From Bradyrhizobium sp. CCBAU 51765 (lineage in GTDB: Bacteria > Pseudomonadota > Alphaproteobacteria > Rhizobiales > Xanthobacteraceae): 64,000 bases of DNA. Where the stretch lies: NCBI RefSeq assembly GCF_015291725.1, contig NZ_CP030038.1, forward strand, positions 2,035,001 through 2,099,000, given 5' to 3'. Positions 1 through 9,747 of the stretch are shown piece by piece (position 1 is the stretch's first letter; each line of letters begins with the position of its first letter). Under the pieces are notes generated by a model that was given only the letters and a program-made list of their open reading frames with translations, was not told the DNA's origin and searched no databases. Both the position numbers and the translations under genes were made by a program.

Positions 1-1
1 C

Positions 2-355
2 TTACGTCAGAAGGGCGAACTGTTCGAAAGCGGCTGGATCGTACTGCTAACGATGCTCTACGGAGCAGTTAGCTTCTATGTTGGAATTGACTTGTCTCGT
101 ACGTTCGCTCGGACGTCGATTTCGAGCACCGCGGAGGAATACAATGGGTCCGACGCGGTCGAGGTCATGAGTGCGGCCGGAACATTCAGCGCGGCGATTG
201 CAGCAGCTCTGTCCGTCAGCATCCTTGTCCTTGATCAAAGCCTTCCCAATGGCGTGCTGGTCTTTGTGGCCGGCTGTTGGATGGTTGGTTCTTCGCTTCA
301 AGTTGCGGCGGGAACGATAGCGCGCAGCTACGAAGTGCCAGTGGACAAGGAGTGA
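2..355 (+). CDS. C-terminal part of a membrane protein (5' end outside window)
   Basis: The frame is open from the first bases of the window to the TGA at 353-355, so this is the end of a longer gene. An internal ATG at 53 is probably not the start. The visible 117 residues contain hydrophobic stretches (around WIVLLTMLYGAVSFYVGI and the Ala-rich FSAAIAAALSVSILVL, then a third ending in LQVAAGTIA), suggesting two or three membrane segments and a short polar tail ending VPVDKE. I do not recognise the family. GC content looks lower than in the genes after 4 kb. Confidence 0.5.
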   Translation, partial: LRQKGELFESGWIVLLTMLYGAVSFYVGIDLSRTFARTSISSTAEEYNGSDAVEVMSAAGTFSAAIAAALSVSILVLDQSLPNGVLVFVAGCWMVGSSLQVAAGTIARSYEVPVDKE

Positions 356-651
356 AGACGACTGTGCTCACGGATAAGCGCCTACCCGACGTCGCGCCGT
401 GAGCACAAGCTTGGTGCCGGATCGACTTCAGATCTGAACGAGTAGCCGACTATTCGCAGCAACCTCCGTCCTTCAATGCTGCGTGCGGACGATTTTTGAT
501 AGCGTTCGCGTCGACGTTCCCGCTTGGACGCGCCGGTATTGAGCAACCTAATTTGTCGCGCAACAAACAAGACGTGCCATTATGATGGCGTTGGGATATT
601 GTCCCCGCGTGCCGTGGTCCAAAATTCTGCTAACCGCCAACCACACGATCG
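356..651. other. Intergenic region without a recognisable gene
   Basis: About 300 bases between the membrane protein fragment and the cyclase gene. I see no convincing reading frame, terminator or repeat. Base composition is mixed and lower in GC than most of the window. It presumably contains the promoter of the downstream cyclase. Confidence 0.4.
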
Positions 652-3600
652 GTGGAGCCAATGCAGATTGCGGAGTGGCTCGAGAAGCTGGGGCTTGGGC
701 AATACGCAGAGCGTTTTGCCCAAAATGGGATCGACATAGGCGTCCTTCCCGAACTGATGGATGAGGACTTCGATAAGCTCGGAGTCCTGCTCGGCCATCG
801 CCGCAAAATGCTGCGTGCTATCGCCGACCTCGATCCAGCCGCGTTGATCGCATCGCCCGTTCCTCCTCAGGACGCCGAGCGGCGTCACCTCACCATCATG
901 TTTTGCGATCTGGTCGGCTCGACTGCGCTCTCGGCGCGTCTCGATCCCGAGGACATGTGGGAGGTGATCCGGGCCTATCGCGCCGCCTGCGCGAGCGTTG
1001 TTGCTGCTTATGATGGCAGGATCGTCCGGTTCGTCGGTGACGGAATACTCGTCTATTTCGGCTATCCTCGCGCCCACGAGGATGATGCAGAACGGGCAGT
1101 GCGAGCGGGCCTCGACATCATCTCCGCGGTTGGGCAACTCAAAACAGGCGTCGACGAACGGGTTGAACTGCGGATTGCAATCGCGACCGGGCTTGTGGTG
1201 GTCGGTGACCTCGTCAGCGGAGATGCGTCAGAGGAGCACGCAACGATCGGCGACACACCGAATCTCGCTGCCCGGCTTCAGAGCCTGGCGGAGCCGGGGG
1301 CGGTCGTCGTTGCTTCGTCCACGCGCCGGCTGTTGGGAGATCTCTTCACTTTTCGCAATCTCGGACGCCGCGAGGTCAAGGGAATCGCCGACCCCATCGC
1401 GGTCTGGGCGGTCGAGGGGGCGACCGCATCGGAGAGCCGCTTCGAAGCGGTCCGCGTGGCGCGCTCGATCGGTTTTGTCGGTCGCAAGGAAGAGATCGAG
1501 TTCGCGCTCTCGCGCCAGCGGCTGGCATGGCAGGGGCATGGCCAGATGGTGTTGATTTCTGGCGAAGGGGGCATTGGCAAGTCGCGCATGGTCGCAACGC
1601 TGTCCGAAAGTCCTGCGTTGGAGGCGCACCGCCGGGTGCGATATCAATGTTCGCCCTACCACACCAACAGTGCGCTCCATCCCTTTGTTGCGCAGCTCGA
1701 GCGCGCAGCCGGAATCTGCTCGCACGACACGCCCGGACAGAAGCTCGATAAGCTCGAGGCAATGCTGGCACTTGGAACACAGCAGGTCGCCCGAGCGACA
1801 CCGCTCATTGCGGCTCTCCTTTCCATTCCAACCGGCGACCGCTATCCGCCGCTCGGTTTGAGCCCGGCGCAGCAACGGCGACAGACATTTACTGCGCTTC
1901 TCGATCAGCTCGAGGGGTTGGCGCGAGCGCAGCCTCTGCTGATCATCTGCGAGGATATGCACTGGGCCGATGCCACCACACTTGAACTGTTCGATCTCGG
2001 GGTCGACCGGATCAGGGGATTGCCGATACTCGTCCTCATGACGTCCCGGCCGGAGTTCGAGCCCTCCTGGTCGGGCCTTGCCAACGTCAGTCTGTTGCGG
2101 CTCGACCGACTGGACCGGCAGGACACGCGCGCGCTGATCGAGCAGGTGGCGGTTGGTCGCCAGCTCCCACGCGAGATGATGAAGCAGATCATCGACAAGA
2201 CGGACGGCATCCCGCTATTCGTCGAGGAGCTGACCAAGATGGTGCTGGAGTCCGGAATGCTCGTGGAGGAATCCGGACGCTATCGCCTCGATAGTCCGCT
2301 CCCGCCGCTCGCCATTCCCGCGACGCTGCAGGATTCGCTGATGGCGCGGCTTGACCGGCTGGCTCCGGTCAAGGAGGTGGCGCAAATAGGCGCCGCCATC
2401 GGCCGCGAATTTTCATACGCGCTGCTGAAATATGTTGTGGGACGCGATGATCTGACGCTGAGCACTGCGCTGGGACAGCTCGAAGAGGCCGAACTGCTGG
2501 TGCGTCGCGGGACCCCGCCCGAAGCAAATTATAGCTTCAGGCACGCTCTCGTTCAGGAAGCGGCCTACGAGGGCCTGCTCAGGAGCAAACGGCAGGTGCT
2601 GCACAAGCGCATCGGCGATGTCCTGCGCGACAAATTTCCATTCGTCGCCGAGACTGAGCCGGAAGTTCTGGCGCACCACTTCACTGAGGCGGGGTTGAGC
2701 GGCGTCGCTCTCGAATGGTGGCGCAAGGCGGGCCAGCAGGCGCTGAAGCGTTCGGCCTATTCCGAGGCGATCGCACATCTCGGCAAGGCGATTGCGGCCG
2801 CCGATGAGCTGTCGGATGATCCCGGCCGGATGATGAGCAGGCTCCATCTTCAAATCGCTTATGGCCGCGCGTTGCGGGGTGGCCTTGGTCATAACGCTCC
2901 CGAGACGGTAGCGGCATGGACGCGCGCGCGACAGTTCGCAGCCGGTATCGATGATCCCGTCGAACTTGCGCCGGTCCATTCGGGCCTTTTCAATGCCTGC
3001 CTGACCCACGGCGAACTCGCTCCGATGCGGGAATTGGCGGATGCCATCAGGAGCGCCGCTGACCGCCGGCCGGACTCGCCGGTGGCCGCCGTCGTCGCCC
3101 ATTGGACGGGCGGCGTCACCTGCTGGTTCGGGGGCGACTACTTGAACGCGAGAACCCATCTTGAGCGGGCGCTGGCGATCTACGGTGCCGAACCGGATCC
3201 CGCGACATTCAAGGCTTCGGCGCTGGATCTTCCGTTCGTGATCATGAGGTTTCTTGCACTGGTGCTCTGGCCACTTGGTGCGGTCGCTCGCGCGCGCAGG
3301 CTCGCTGCCGAAGCGGTGAGTGCTTCGGGAGAAAAGCGGGCACTTTCCCAGGCCAATGCGCTCGTTCATCGCGCCGTGTTCGACGGACTATGTGGGGGCA
3401 TGTTGCAGCAAACAGAGACGATCTTGGCGCTCGGTCTCGCGCGCGACCATACGATGCCGCTGTACGTGGCCGCCGGCACCTACCTGAATGGCCTCGCCAA
3501 ATGGCGTGCCGGCGACCGAATGGCCGGACTGACGGACATGCGTCACGGCTGGACCTTGCTGCACGAGAATGATTGCTACCTCTGTGAGCCGTTTTGGGGA

Positions 3601-3990
3601 ATGCATGTCGCCGTGGCGAATGCAGAGGTGGGCCAGGTCGAAACCGGGCTGGAAATCTTGAGCGAATTGATCGCCTCGACGGGACAATCCGGCCAGCACT
3701 GGCTTGATGCGGAGCTGCACCGTGTCCGGGGAGAACTCTTGTCGCGCCATGATCCTTCGAACGAATCCAGTGCTGAAGACGCCCTCAAGCGAGCGTTGGA
3801 AATCGCCCGATGCCAACAGACGAAGACTTTCGAGCTGCGCAGTGCCCTCGGACTTGCGCGCCTGTACGAGACAAATGGCCGAGCGGGCATGGCATCCGAG
3901 GTGCTCGCTCCCGTCCTCGTTGAATTCGATGCGGAGCGAAATCTTCCTGAAGTCGAGAAAGCGAAGCAGCTGCTCAGGCAAGAGCACTAG
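652..3990 (+). CDS. SAM domain / class III nucleotidyl cyclase / AAA ATPase / TPR protein
   Basis: Large cytoplasmic signalling protein of about 1112 residues. Residues 1-60 resemble a SAM domain. Residues 78-255 form a class III adenylate/guanylate cyclase domain with metal-binding Asp86 (FCDLVGS) and Asp130 (FVGDG), transition-state Asn204 and Arg208 (PNLAARL) and Lys243 (EVKG), so it looks catalytically competent. Next comes a STAND-like ATPase with Walker A GEGGIGKS (about 304-311) and Walker B LLIICEDMHWAD; the rest is helical TPR-like sequence. This architecture is common in Bradyrhizobium. The start is GTG 652 or ATG 661, three codons later. Its trigger and downstream target cannot be read from the sequence. 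Confidence 0.9.
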   Translation: MEPMQIAEWLEKLGLGQYAERFAQNGIDIGVLPELMDEDFDKLGVLLGHRRKMLRAIADLDPAALIASPVPPQDAERRHLTIMFCDLVGSTALSARLDPEDMWEVIRAYRAACASVVAAYDGRIVRFVGDGILVYFGYPRAHEDDAERAVRAGLDIISAVGQLKTGVDERVELRIAIATGLVVVGDLVSGDASEEHATIGDTPNLAARLQSLAEPGAVVVASSTRRLLGDLFTFRNLGRREVKGIADPIAVWAVEGATASESRFEAVRVARSIGFVGRKEEIEFALSRQRLAWQGHGQMVLISGEGGIGKSRMVATLSESPALEAHRRVRYQCSPYHTNSALHPFVAQLERAAGICSHDTPGQKLDKLEAMLALGTQQVARATPLIAALLSIPTGDRYPPLGLSPAQQRRQTFTALLDQLEGLARAQPLLIICEDMHWADATTLELFDLGVDRIRGLPILVLMTSRPEFEPSWSGLANVSLLRLDRLDRQDTRALIEQVAVGRQLPREMMKQIIDKTDGIPLFVEELTKMVLESGMLVEESGRYRLDSPLPPLAIPATLQDSLMARLDRLAPVKEVAQIGAAIGREFSYALLKYVVGRDDLTLSTALGQLEEAELLVRRGTPPEANYSFRHALVQEAAYEGLLRSKRQVLHKRIGDVLRDKFPFVAETEPEVLAHHFTEAGLSGVALEWWRKAGQQALKRSAYSEAIAHLGKAIAAADELSDDPGRMMSRLHLQIAYGRALRGGLGHNAPETVAAWTRARQFAAGIDDPVELAPVHSGLFNACLTHGELAPMRELADAIRSAADRRPDSPVAAVVAHWTGGVTCWFGGDYLNARTHLERALAIYGAEPDPATFKASALDLPFVIMRFLALVLWPLGAVARARRLAAEAVSASGEKRALSQANALVHRAVFDGLCGGMLQQTETILALGLARDHTMPLYVAAGTYLNGLAKWRAGDRMAGLTDMRHGWTLLHENDCYLCEPFWGMHVAVANAEVGQVETGLEILSELIASTGQSGQHWLDAELHRVRGELLSRHDPSNESSAEDALKRALEIARCQQTKTFELRSALGLARLYETNGRAGMASEVLAPVLVEFDAERNLPEVEKAKQLLRQEH

Positions 3991-4038
3991 CGACGTGACG
4001 TTTCCCTGCGCTGGACGTCTGCGATCCAGGGACGAGGA

Positions 4039-5262
4039 TCACGAATTCACGTGCACGAAATCGCGCAGCAGCGGGTAGATCTCGTTGTTCCAGCGCTTGC
4101 CGGAGAACACGCCGTAATGGCCGACGCCGGCCTGCATGTGGTGGACGCGGCGATAGGCGCGCACGCCGGTGCAGAGGTCTTGCGCCGCGAGCGTCTGGCC
4201 GATCGAGCAGATGTCGTCCTTCTCGCCCTCGACCGTCATCAGGCCCATGCGGCTGACGGCCTTGGTGTTCACCGGGCGGCCGCGATGCATCAGCTTGCCC
4301 TGCGGCAGGAGGTGCTCCTGGAACACGTCGCGCACCGTCTCGATGTAGAATTCCGCAGGAAGATCCATCACCGCGAAATATTCGTCGTAGAAGGTCTTGA
4401 TGGTCGCCGCCTTGTCTTTCTCGCCCTTGGCGATGTGGTTGGCGAGATCCATGTGCTGCTTGATGTGGCGCTCGAGATTCATCGAGACGAAGGCGGTGAG
4501 CTGCACGAAGCCGGGATAGACCTTGCGCAGCGCGCCGCGGCACTGCATCGGCACGTAGTTGATCAGGTTCTGCTCGAACCAGTCGATCGGCCGGCTCTTG
4601 GCGAACTCGTTGACCCGGGTCGGCTGAATGCGTGTGTCGATCGGCCCCGCCATCAGCGTCAGCGTCGCCGGGCGTGACGGATGGTTGCCCTCGCACATCA
4701 CGGCGGCGGCCGCGAGCGCCGAGACCGACGGCTGGCAGATCGCCACCATGTGCGGGCGCGGGCCGAGCTGGCCCAGGAAGTCGATCAGATGATCGGTGTA
4801 GTCGTCGAGCCCGAACCGGCCTTCGCTGCGCGGGATGTCGCGCGGATTGTGCCAGTCGGTGATGTAGACGTCGTGGTCCTGCAGCAGCGTCTTCACGGTG
4901 CCGCGCAAGAGCGTCGCGAAATGGCCGGACATCGGCGCCACCAGCAGCATGCGCGGCTGCTCCGCCACGCCATGCTTCTTGAAGTGCAGCAGCGAGCCGA
5001 ACGGCGTCGCGTAGGCGATCTCCTCGGTGACGGCGATCTCGCGGTTGCCCACCATGACGCTGTCGATGCCGTAGGCCGGCCGGTCGTAGGTGAGGGTGGA
5101 GCGCGAGATCAGCTCCAGCGCGGCCGACAGCCGGCCGACGACCTGGTCCGACATGCCCTGCGGTACCAGATTGAGGAATTTGAGCGCCGACGAAGCCCCT
5201 GCGCGCCATGGCGCCGTCAAGTCCATGTGGTTTTGAAAGGCCTGATAAAACATCGACATCAT
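4039..5262 (-). CDS. phaZ: Intracellular polyhydroxyalkanoate (PHB) depolymerase
   Basis: A protein of about 407 residues of the intracellular PHB depolymerase family, which mobilises stored polyhydroxybutyrate granules. The nucleophile is probably Cys176 in AICQPSVSAL; these enzymes use a Cys in a lipase-box-like CQPSV motif instead of Ser. A late His (VGHYGVFSGKRW) fits the catalytic His. The reading frame continues upstream, but the family usually begins MSMFYQAFQ, so I place the start at the MMSMFYQ methionines (5262 or 5259). The gene is convergent with the cyclase gene and divergent from the GST at 5420. Confidence 0.92.
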   Translation of the reverse strand: MMSMFYQAFQNHMDLTAPWRAGASSALKFLNLVPQGMSDQVVGRLSAALELISRSTLTYDRPAYGIDSVMVGNREIAVTEEIAYATPFGSLLHFKKHGVAEQPRMLLVAPMSGHFATLLRGTVKTLLQDHDVYITDWHNPRDIPRSEGRFGLDDYTDHLIDFLGQLGPRPHMVAICQPSVSALAAAAVMCEGNHPSRPATLTLMAGPIDTRIQPTRVNEFAKSRPIDWFEQNLINYVPMQCRGALRKVYPGFVQLTAFVSMNLERHIKQHMDLANHIAKGEKDKAATIKTFYDEYFAVMDLPAEFYIETVRDVFQEHLLPQGKLMHRGRPVNTKAVSRMGLMTVEGEKDDICSIGQTLAAQDLCTGVRAYRRVHHMQAGVGHYGVFSGKRWNNEIYPLLRDFVHVNS

Positions 5263-5419
5263 GCTGAAACGCCCATCCCGTCCCGTGCTGCTATGCAATA
5301 AGGACGCCAGACGGCGGTCGCGCCGCCGCAGAATTGGCACGTCGCTTGCTGCTCAGACCCATGGAAAGTTCAGGCCACGGGCACGCCCGGGCTGAAGTCG
5401 GGACCAGGGAAGAGGCCAT

Positions 5420-6076
5420 ATGGCGAAGGCGACACTGACCATCAGCAGCAAGAACTACTCGTCCTGGTCGCTGCGTGGCTGGCTGCTGGCGAAATTCTCC
5501 GGGCTCGATTTCGAGGAGATCGTCACCGCGCCGGACGATCCGTCGGCACGCGCCGAGATTTTGCTGCTGTCGTCGTCGATTCTGGTGCCGTGCCTGCGGC
5601 ACGAGGGTGCCGTGGTCTGGGATACGCTGGCGATTGCCGAATATCTCAACGAGGTGATGCCGGACGCCGGCCTGTTGCCGGCCGACCGTATCCAGCGCGC
5701 CCATTGCCGCTCGATCTCAGGCGAAATCCATTCCGGCTTCACCACGCTGCGCGCCTCGCTGCCGGTCAACCTGAAGGGACACTTTCCGGGCTTCAAGATC
5801 TGGTCGCGGGCGCAGGCCGACATCGACCGCGTCTCGTTCATCTGGCGCGACTGCCTGGAGAAATCGGGCGGCCCCTTCCTGTTCGGCGCGCGGCGCACCA
5901 TGGCGGATGCGATGTACGCCCCGGTGGTGACGCGCTTTGTGACCTATGACGTCAAGCTCGAGCCGCGCCTGAAGGCCTACGCCGATACCATCATGGCCAT
6001 GCCGGAGATGCAGGAATGGATCGCTGCGGCGCGGGAGGAGCCGGCCGAGATCGAGGAGCTCGAGGTCGAATATTAG
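5420..6076 (+). CDS. Glutathione S-transferase family protein
   Basis: A 218-residue cytosolic GST-like protein. The N-terminal thioredoxin-fold domain begins KATLTISSKNYSSWSLRGWLL, where a Ser-rich SSWS stretch sits at the usual catalytic position. SSSILVPCLRHEGAVVWDTLAIAEYL follows, matching the cis-Pro and glutathione gamma-glutamyl contact region. The C-terminal half is helical. The start ATG follows a GAGG-type ribosome-binding site (gaagaggccat). Such proteins detoxify electrophiles or act as isomerases; the substrate is unknown. Confidence 0.85.
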   Translation: MAKATLTISSKNYSSWSLRGWLLAKFSGLDFEEIVTAPDDPSARAEILLLSSSILVPCLRHEGAVVWDTLAIAEYLNEVMPDAGLLPADRIQRAHCRSISGEIHSGFTTLRASLPVNLKGHFPGFKIWSRAQADIDRVSFIWRDCLEKSGGPFLFGARRTMADAMYAPVVTRFVTYDVKLEPRLKAYADTIMAMPEMQEWIAAAREEPAEIEELEVEY

Positions 6077-6356
6077 GCAGGTGTTGCGCCACCCTGCCTG
6101 TTTCGGGGGCGGCGCCCTCGCGCGGCGGCCTCACGGCGATGCCTTTTGCCGCAATTAACCTTTGGCGCCGGTGACAGGCCGGGCTCATTCCGCGTGCTGC
6201 GCAGATATTGTGCGCACCCGCACAACCGCATCGACATCTAGCCGTGAACAGCTGCGTACACGGCCTTTCGGCTGATTCGGACGTGATTCGTTCGGGCCGC
6301 GTTCCGAAGGTTAAGGCGGAGCGCGGCGCCGTCGCATTTTGAAACAGAAACCGCTC

Positions 6357-6581
6357 TCAGGCGGCCCCACGCTGCTTCACGCGCGGCAGGCGCCAGCCGA
6401 TGACGGTTGCTTCGACCGCAATGCCGGCCTCGTGGTTCTGCCAGCGTCCCTCGACGTAGCGGCAGGCGAACGGCAGCTGATATGTTCCGCTGTGATCCTC
6501 GCAGAGCACTTCGAGTGGCAGGCCCGGCGGTGGTTCTCCGGCTCCGTCGAACTCCGCCAAACGTCTGTCGCGCGTTGCCAT
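6357..6581 (-). CDS. Small conserved hypothetical protein (74 aa)
   Basis: The open frame extends upstream, but ATG 6581 (MATRDRRLAEFDG) has a strong ribosome-binding site, AGGGGAG, a few bases ahead, so I use that start. The product is small, soluble and charged (EVLCEDHSGTYQLPFACRYVEGRWQN). It has no signal peptide or membrane segment and I recognise no domain. Divergently placed from the secreted coiled-coil gene at 6765. Confidence 0.6.
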   Translation of the reverse strand: MATRDRRLAEFDGAGEPPPGLPLEVLCEDHSGTYQLPFACRYVEGRWQNHEAGIAVEATVIGWRLPRVKQRGAA

Positions 6582-6764
6582 TCCAAAAATCTCCCCTAAA
6601 CAAAGCCGCGGAACGAGCGCCCACTTCATCCGCGTGCGGATCATCGTTCCCGTCCCAGGGAACGGACGCAAGCTCAACGCGAGAATGCGGTACGAGTGTG
6701 GTAGCGTCACGCTGCGGCGCGCAAACGGCGCACATTGCCGTGATCGATTGGACGAGGAACCTGC

Positions 6765-7112
6765 ATGCTGCTTCGAAACGCCGGCATTTGTTTCGCGATG
6801 TTGCTGCTCGCAGCGCTAGCGCCGCTGCCGCTCCGCGCGCAGGACGTGCCCGGGATCGAGATCTGCACCGTCGAGAAGACCATGGAGCGGCGCACCAGCT
6901 GCCTGCAGAGCAATGTCGATTTCCTGCAGAAGACGATCGCCAAGCTCGCCCTCGATCATCAGCAGAAGCTGGATGCCGCCAATCGCCAGATCGACGCGCT
7001 GAAGTCGAGCCTCGCGAAGACGCTCGGCGAGGTTCAGGCCGCGCAGGCGAAGACCGCCGAGGATCTGAAGAAGAAGCAGGACGCCCCGCCGCCCAAGGAC
7101 GCCGCGAAATAA
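6765..7112 (+). CDS. Small secreted coiled-coil protein
   Basis: A 115-residue protein with a clear signal peptide (MLLRNAGICFAMLLLAALAPLPLRAQ, cleavage near residue 26). The mature part has two cysteines (EICTVEK, TSCLQ) that could form a disulfide, then a long Lys/Gln/Ala-rich helical stretch likely to be coiled coil, and a Pro/Lys tail. It is presumably periplasmic. Function unknown. Confidence 0.65.
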   Translation: MLLRNAGICFAMLLLAALAPLPLRAQDVPGIEICTVEKTMERRTSCLQSNVDFLQKTIAKLALDHQQKLDAANRQIDALKSSLAKTLGEVQAAQAKTAEDLKKKQDAPPPKDAAK

Positions 7113-7121
7113 GCGCGCTGT

Positions 7122-8225
7122 TCACGCGACGCGATAGCGCTCCATCACGGCACGATCGGGGTCGTAGCCGAGCCCGGGGCCTGTCGGCACCGCGACATGG
7201 CCGGTGGCATCGACATCGGCGCGTCCGCCCCAGAGGCAGGCCTCGCGCTTGAGATAGAACATCTCGACCAGCCCGTCGTCGCGCGTCGCGAGCAGATGCA
7301 GCGTCGCCAGCAGGCCGGGGCCGAAGTAAGGGGAGTGCGGGACGATCTTGATGCCGGACCGATCGGCCAGGCCTGCGACCTTCAGGAATTCCGTGATGCC
7401 GCCGACCTTGGTGACCGAGGGCTGGGCGTGGCTGACCGCGCCCGCCTCGATCATCTGGCGGAATTGATATTCGGTGCAGGCATTCTCGCCGGCGGCGATG
7501 TCGAGCCCGCCCTTGCTGCGGACGTCGGCAAGCGTGGCGAAGTCTTCCGGCGGCCAGACCGGCTCCTCCAGAAACATCGGCTGCGCCTCCCGGCATGTTT
7601 TCGCAAACGCGATCGCCTGCTCGCCCGTCAGTGGACAGTTCATGTCGACCATCAGCGTAATGGCCGGCCCGATTGCCTCGCGCGCCGCGAACACTGCCGG
7701 CGCTGTGGTCTCGTGCAGCTTGATCGCGCCATAGCCGAGCGCGAGCGCCTTCCTGCATTCGGCGGCGATGTCGCCCGGCGAGCCGATCCGCAACAGGCTC
7801 GCGTAAGCCGGAATCGCCGTGCGCCTGATCTCGCCCAGCAGGCGATGCACGGGGACGCCTTCGGCCTTCGCAGCCAGGTCCCACAATGCGATATCGAGCC
7901 CGGAGATCGCGAACATGGTGATGCCGTAGCGGCCGAACAGATGCAGGTTGCGCTGGATTTGTTCCATCACCGCGGGAATGCCGGCAGCATCGGGCACCTT
8001 CAGTCCGCGAGCCTGCGGCGCGATCATCTCCTCGACGGCGCTGCGCGTGGTGCGCGGGCAGACATAGGCGAAGGCATCGCCCCAGCCGGTCAGCCCGGAA
8101 TCGGTCGTGACCTCGACGAGGACCATGTCGAGCGCGGAAATTGCGGAAGCACCCTGGCGGAAGCTTGCGACACCGGCGTCATAGGGAATGCGGATATGGT
8201 GCGCCCGCACATCGGTGATTTCCAT
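7122..8225 (-). CDS. Mandelate racemase / muconate lactonizing enzyme family protein
   Basis: An enolase-superfamily enzyme of 367 residues. Visible features are the capping domain, the KLHE region, metal ligands in MVDMNC, FLEEPVW and AAGEN, and a VPHSPYFG segment near the end of the barrel carrying a candidate catalytic His. The start is placed at MEITDVRAHHIRIPYD because an AAAGAGG ribosome-binding site precedes it. Such enzymes abstract a proton alpha to a carboxylate, often as sugar-acid dehydratases. The neighbouring SMP-30 lactonase and GMC oxidoreductase suggest sugar-acid catabolism, but the substrate cannot be assigned. Confidence 0.87.
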   Translation of the reverse strand: MEITDVRAHHIRIPYDAGVASFRQGASAISALDMVLVEVTTDSGLTGWGDAFAYVCPRTTRSAVEEMIAPQARGLKVPDAAGIPAVMEQIQRNLHLFGRYGITMFAISGLDIALWDLAAKAEGVPVHRLLGEIRRTAIPAYASLLRIGSPGDIAAECRKALALGYGAIKLHETTAPAVFAAREAIGPAITLMVDMNCPLTGEQAIAFAKTCREAQPMFLEEPVWPPEDFATLADVRSKGGLDIAAGENACTEYQFRQMIEAGAVSHAQPSVTKVGGITEFLKVAGLADRSGIKIVPHSPYFGPGLLATLHLLATRDDGLVEMFYLKREACLWGGRADVDATGHVAVPTGPGLGYDPDRAVMERYRVA

Positions 8226-8396
8226 GACGCGGTTCCTCTTTCTCGTGAGCGGTTTCAACGAGTGTAGCCACGAACGCCGGGGCGTTGCCAGTGACGATTG
8301 CCGAGCTATCGTCATGCGAAGGACAGCAATGCCGATCAAGCAGAGCGGCAGAGACCGGCGCATCATTGCCGCGCTTCGACGAGAGCCTGAACCGCC

Positions 8397-8556
8397 ATGA
8401 ATCCAGCCCAGCGCGCGCTCTGGTATATCGAGAGCCATCTGGCCGAGCCCATGACGCTCGACGAGATTGCCGCCGAACTTCGACCGCTACGGCGAGGCCT
8501 TCGATCCCGTGGCCGGCAACGGCGGCTTCGAAATCTGGATACCCGTGCGAGAGTAG
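8397..8556 (+). pseudogene. Remnant of an AraC-type regulator with a large internal deletion
   Basis: The first 26 codons (MNPAQRALWYIESHLAEPMTLDEIAA) match the start of an AraC-family DNA-binding domain. The frame then shifts, and in the +1 register the sequence reads FDRYGEAFDPVAGNGGFEIWIPVRE followed by TAG at 8554, which resembles the extreme C-terminus of a GyrI-like effector-binding domain. The two ends of one regulator are thus joined with several hundred base pairs missing. It lies between the enolase-superfamily and lactonase genes and may once have regulated them. Confidence 0.7.
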
Positions 8557-8690
8557 CGCGCAACGCTGGCATACCGTCCGGCTTGCTTGGCAAGGCTTGG
8601 TGACTTTGTCATAACCGCGGGCAAATCTTGCGTATGGGGCCCGTGCCGGACATCCCGTGCAAGTCATAACAAGCAGCCGGGAGGGTCCCA

Positions 8691-9629
8691 ATGTCGAATG
8701 CCACGACCAACATCCGCGTTCTCGCCACCGACCTCGAATTTCCCGAAGGACCCGTGGTGATGCCGGACGGCTCGGTGGTGCTGGTGGAGATCCGCGGCCA
8801 GCGCCTGACCCGCGTCTATCCCGACGGCCGCAAGGAGATCGTCGCCAGGATTCCGGGCGGTCCGAACGGCGCCGCGCTCGGCCCCGACGGCAAGATGTAC
8901 ATCTGCAACAATGGCGGCTTCTCCTGGATCCCGACCCGCAACATGATCATGCCGGGTCCGCAGCCCGACGATTATCTCGGCGGCTCGATCCAGCGCGTCG
9001 ATTTGCAAACGGGCAAGGTCGAAACCGTCGTGAGCAAATGCGGCGCGCATGATCTGCGTGGGCCGAACGACCTCGTCTTCGACAGGCAGGGAGGCCTCTG
9101 GTTCTCCGATCTCGGCAAGCGCCGCGCGCGCGAGATGGACGTCGGCGGCATGTACTACCTCAAGCCCGGCATGACCGAGCTCGTCGAAATCGTGCACGGC
9201 ATCCTGCCGGCGAACGGCATCGGCCTGTCGCCGGACGAGAACACCGTCTACATCGCGGAGACGCCGACCGGCCGCCTCTGGGCCTACGAACTCTCCGCGC
9301 CGGGCACGCTCAAGCCGCGCGACGTGATCTACCGCGGCGAACGGGGCAAGCCGATCTGTGGCCTCGGCGGCTACCAGATGTTCGATTCGCTCGCGGTGGA
9401 GGCGGGCGGCAATGTCTGCGTCGCCACCCTCGTCTCCGGCTGCATCTCGGTGATCGCGCCCGACGGCACCCTGGTCGAGCAGGTCCCGACCGGCGACCGC
9501 GTCACCACCAACATCGCCTTCGGCGGCCCCGAGCTGAAGACCGCCTACATCACCCTGTCGGGCAAGGGCGAACTGATCGCCATGGACTGGCCGCGCGGCG
9601 GTTTGCCGCTCAATTTCCTAAACAAGTGA
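8691..9629 (+). CDS. SMP-30 / gluconolactonase family protein
   Basis: A 312-residue six-bladed beta-propeller of the SMP-30/gluconolactonase/LRE-like family. Expected metal-site residues are present: Glu in LEFPEGPV near residue 19, Asn in RGPNDLVFD, and the NGIGLSPDE segment. The start ATG follows GGGAGGGTCCCA, a good ribosome-binding site. Family members hydrolyse sugar lactones. Its position next to the enolase-superfamily enzyme and upstream of a GMC oxidoreductase fits oxidation of a sugar to lactone, hydrolysis to the acid and dehydration. No signal peptide is evident. Confidence 0.87.
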   Translation: MSNATTNIRVLATDLEFPEGPVVMPDGSVVLVEIRGQRLTRVYPDGRKEIVARIPGGPNGAALGPDGKMYICNNGGFSWIPTRNMIMPGPQPDDYLGGSIQRVDLQTGKVETVVSKCGAHDLRGPNDLVFDRQGGLWFSDLGKRRAREMDVGGMYYLKPGMTELVEIVHGILPANGIGLSPDENTVYIAETPTGRLWAYELSAPGTLKPRDVIYRGERGKPICGLGGYQMFDSLAVEAGGNVCVATLVSGCISVIAPDGTLVEQVPTGDRVTTNIAFGGPELKTAYITLSGKGELIAMDWPRGGLPLNFLNK

Positions 9630-9630
9630 C

Positions 9631-9728
9631 GATTGCGCTTGCGCAATCGTCATTCCGGGGCGATGCGAAGCATCGAACCCGGAATCTCGAGATTCCGGGT
9701 CTGGTCCTTCGGACCATCCCGGAATGAC
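9631..9728. repeat. Hairpin plus REP-like palindromic repeat (CATTCCGG family)
   Basis: A perfect 8-bp hairpin (gattgcgc/gcgcaatc, 9631-9648) directly after the lactonase stop codon may act as terminator. It is followed by a palindromic repeat beginning GTCATTCCGGGG and ending CCCGGAATGAC (9649-9728) with nested inverted segments. Related copies lie at 16302-16400 and 42032-42127. Confidence 0.75.
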
Positions 9729-9747
9729 AATCATGAGGACCGATACG

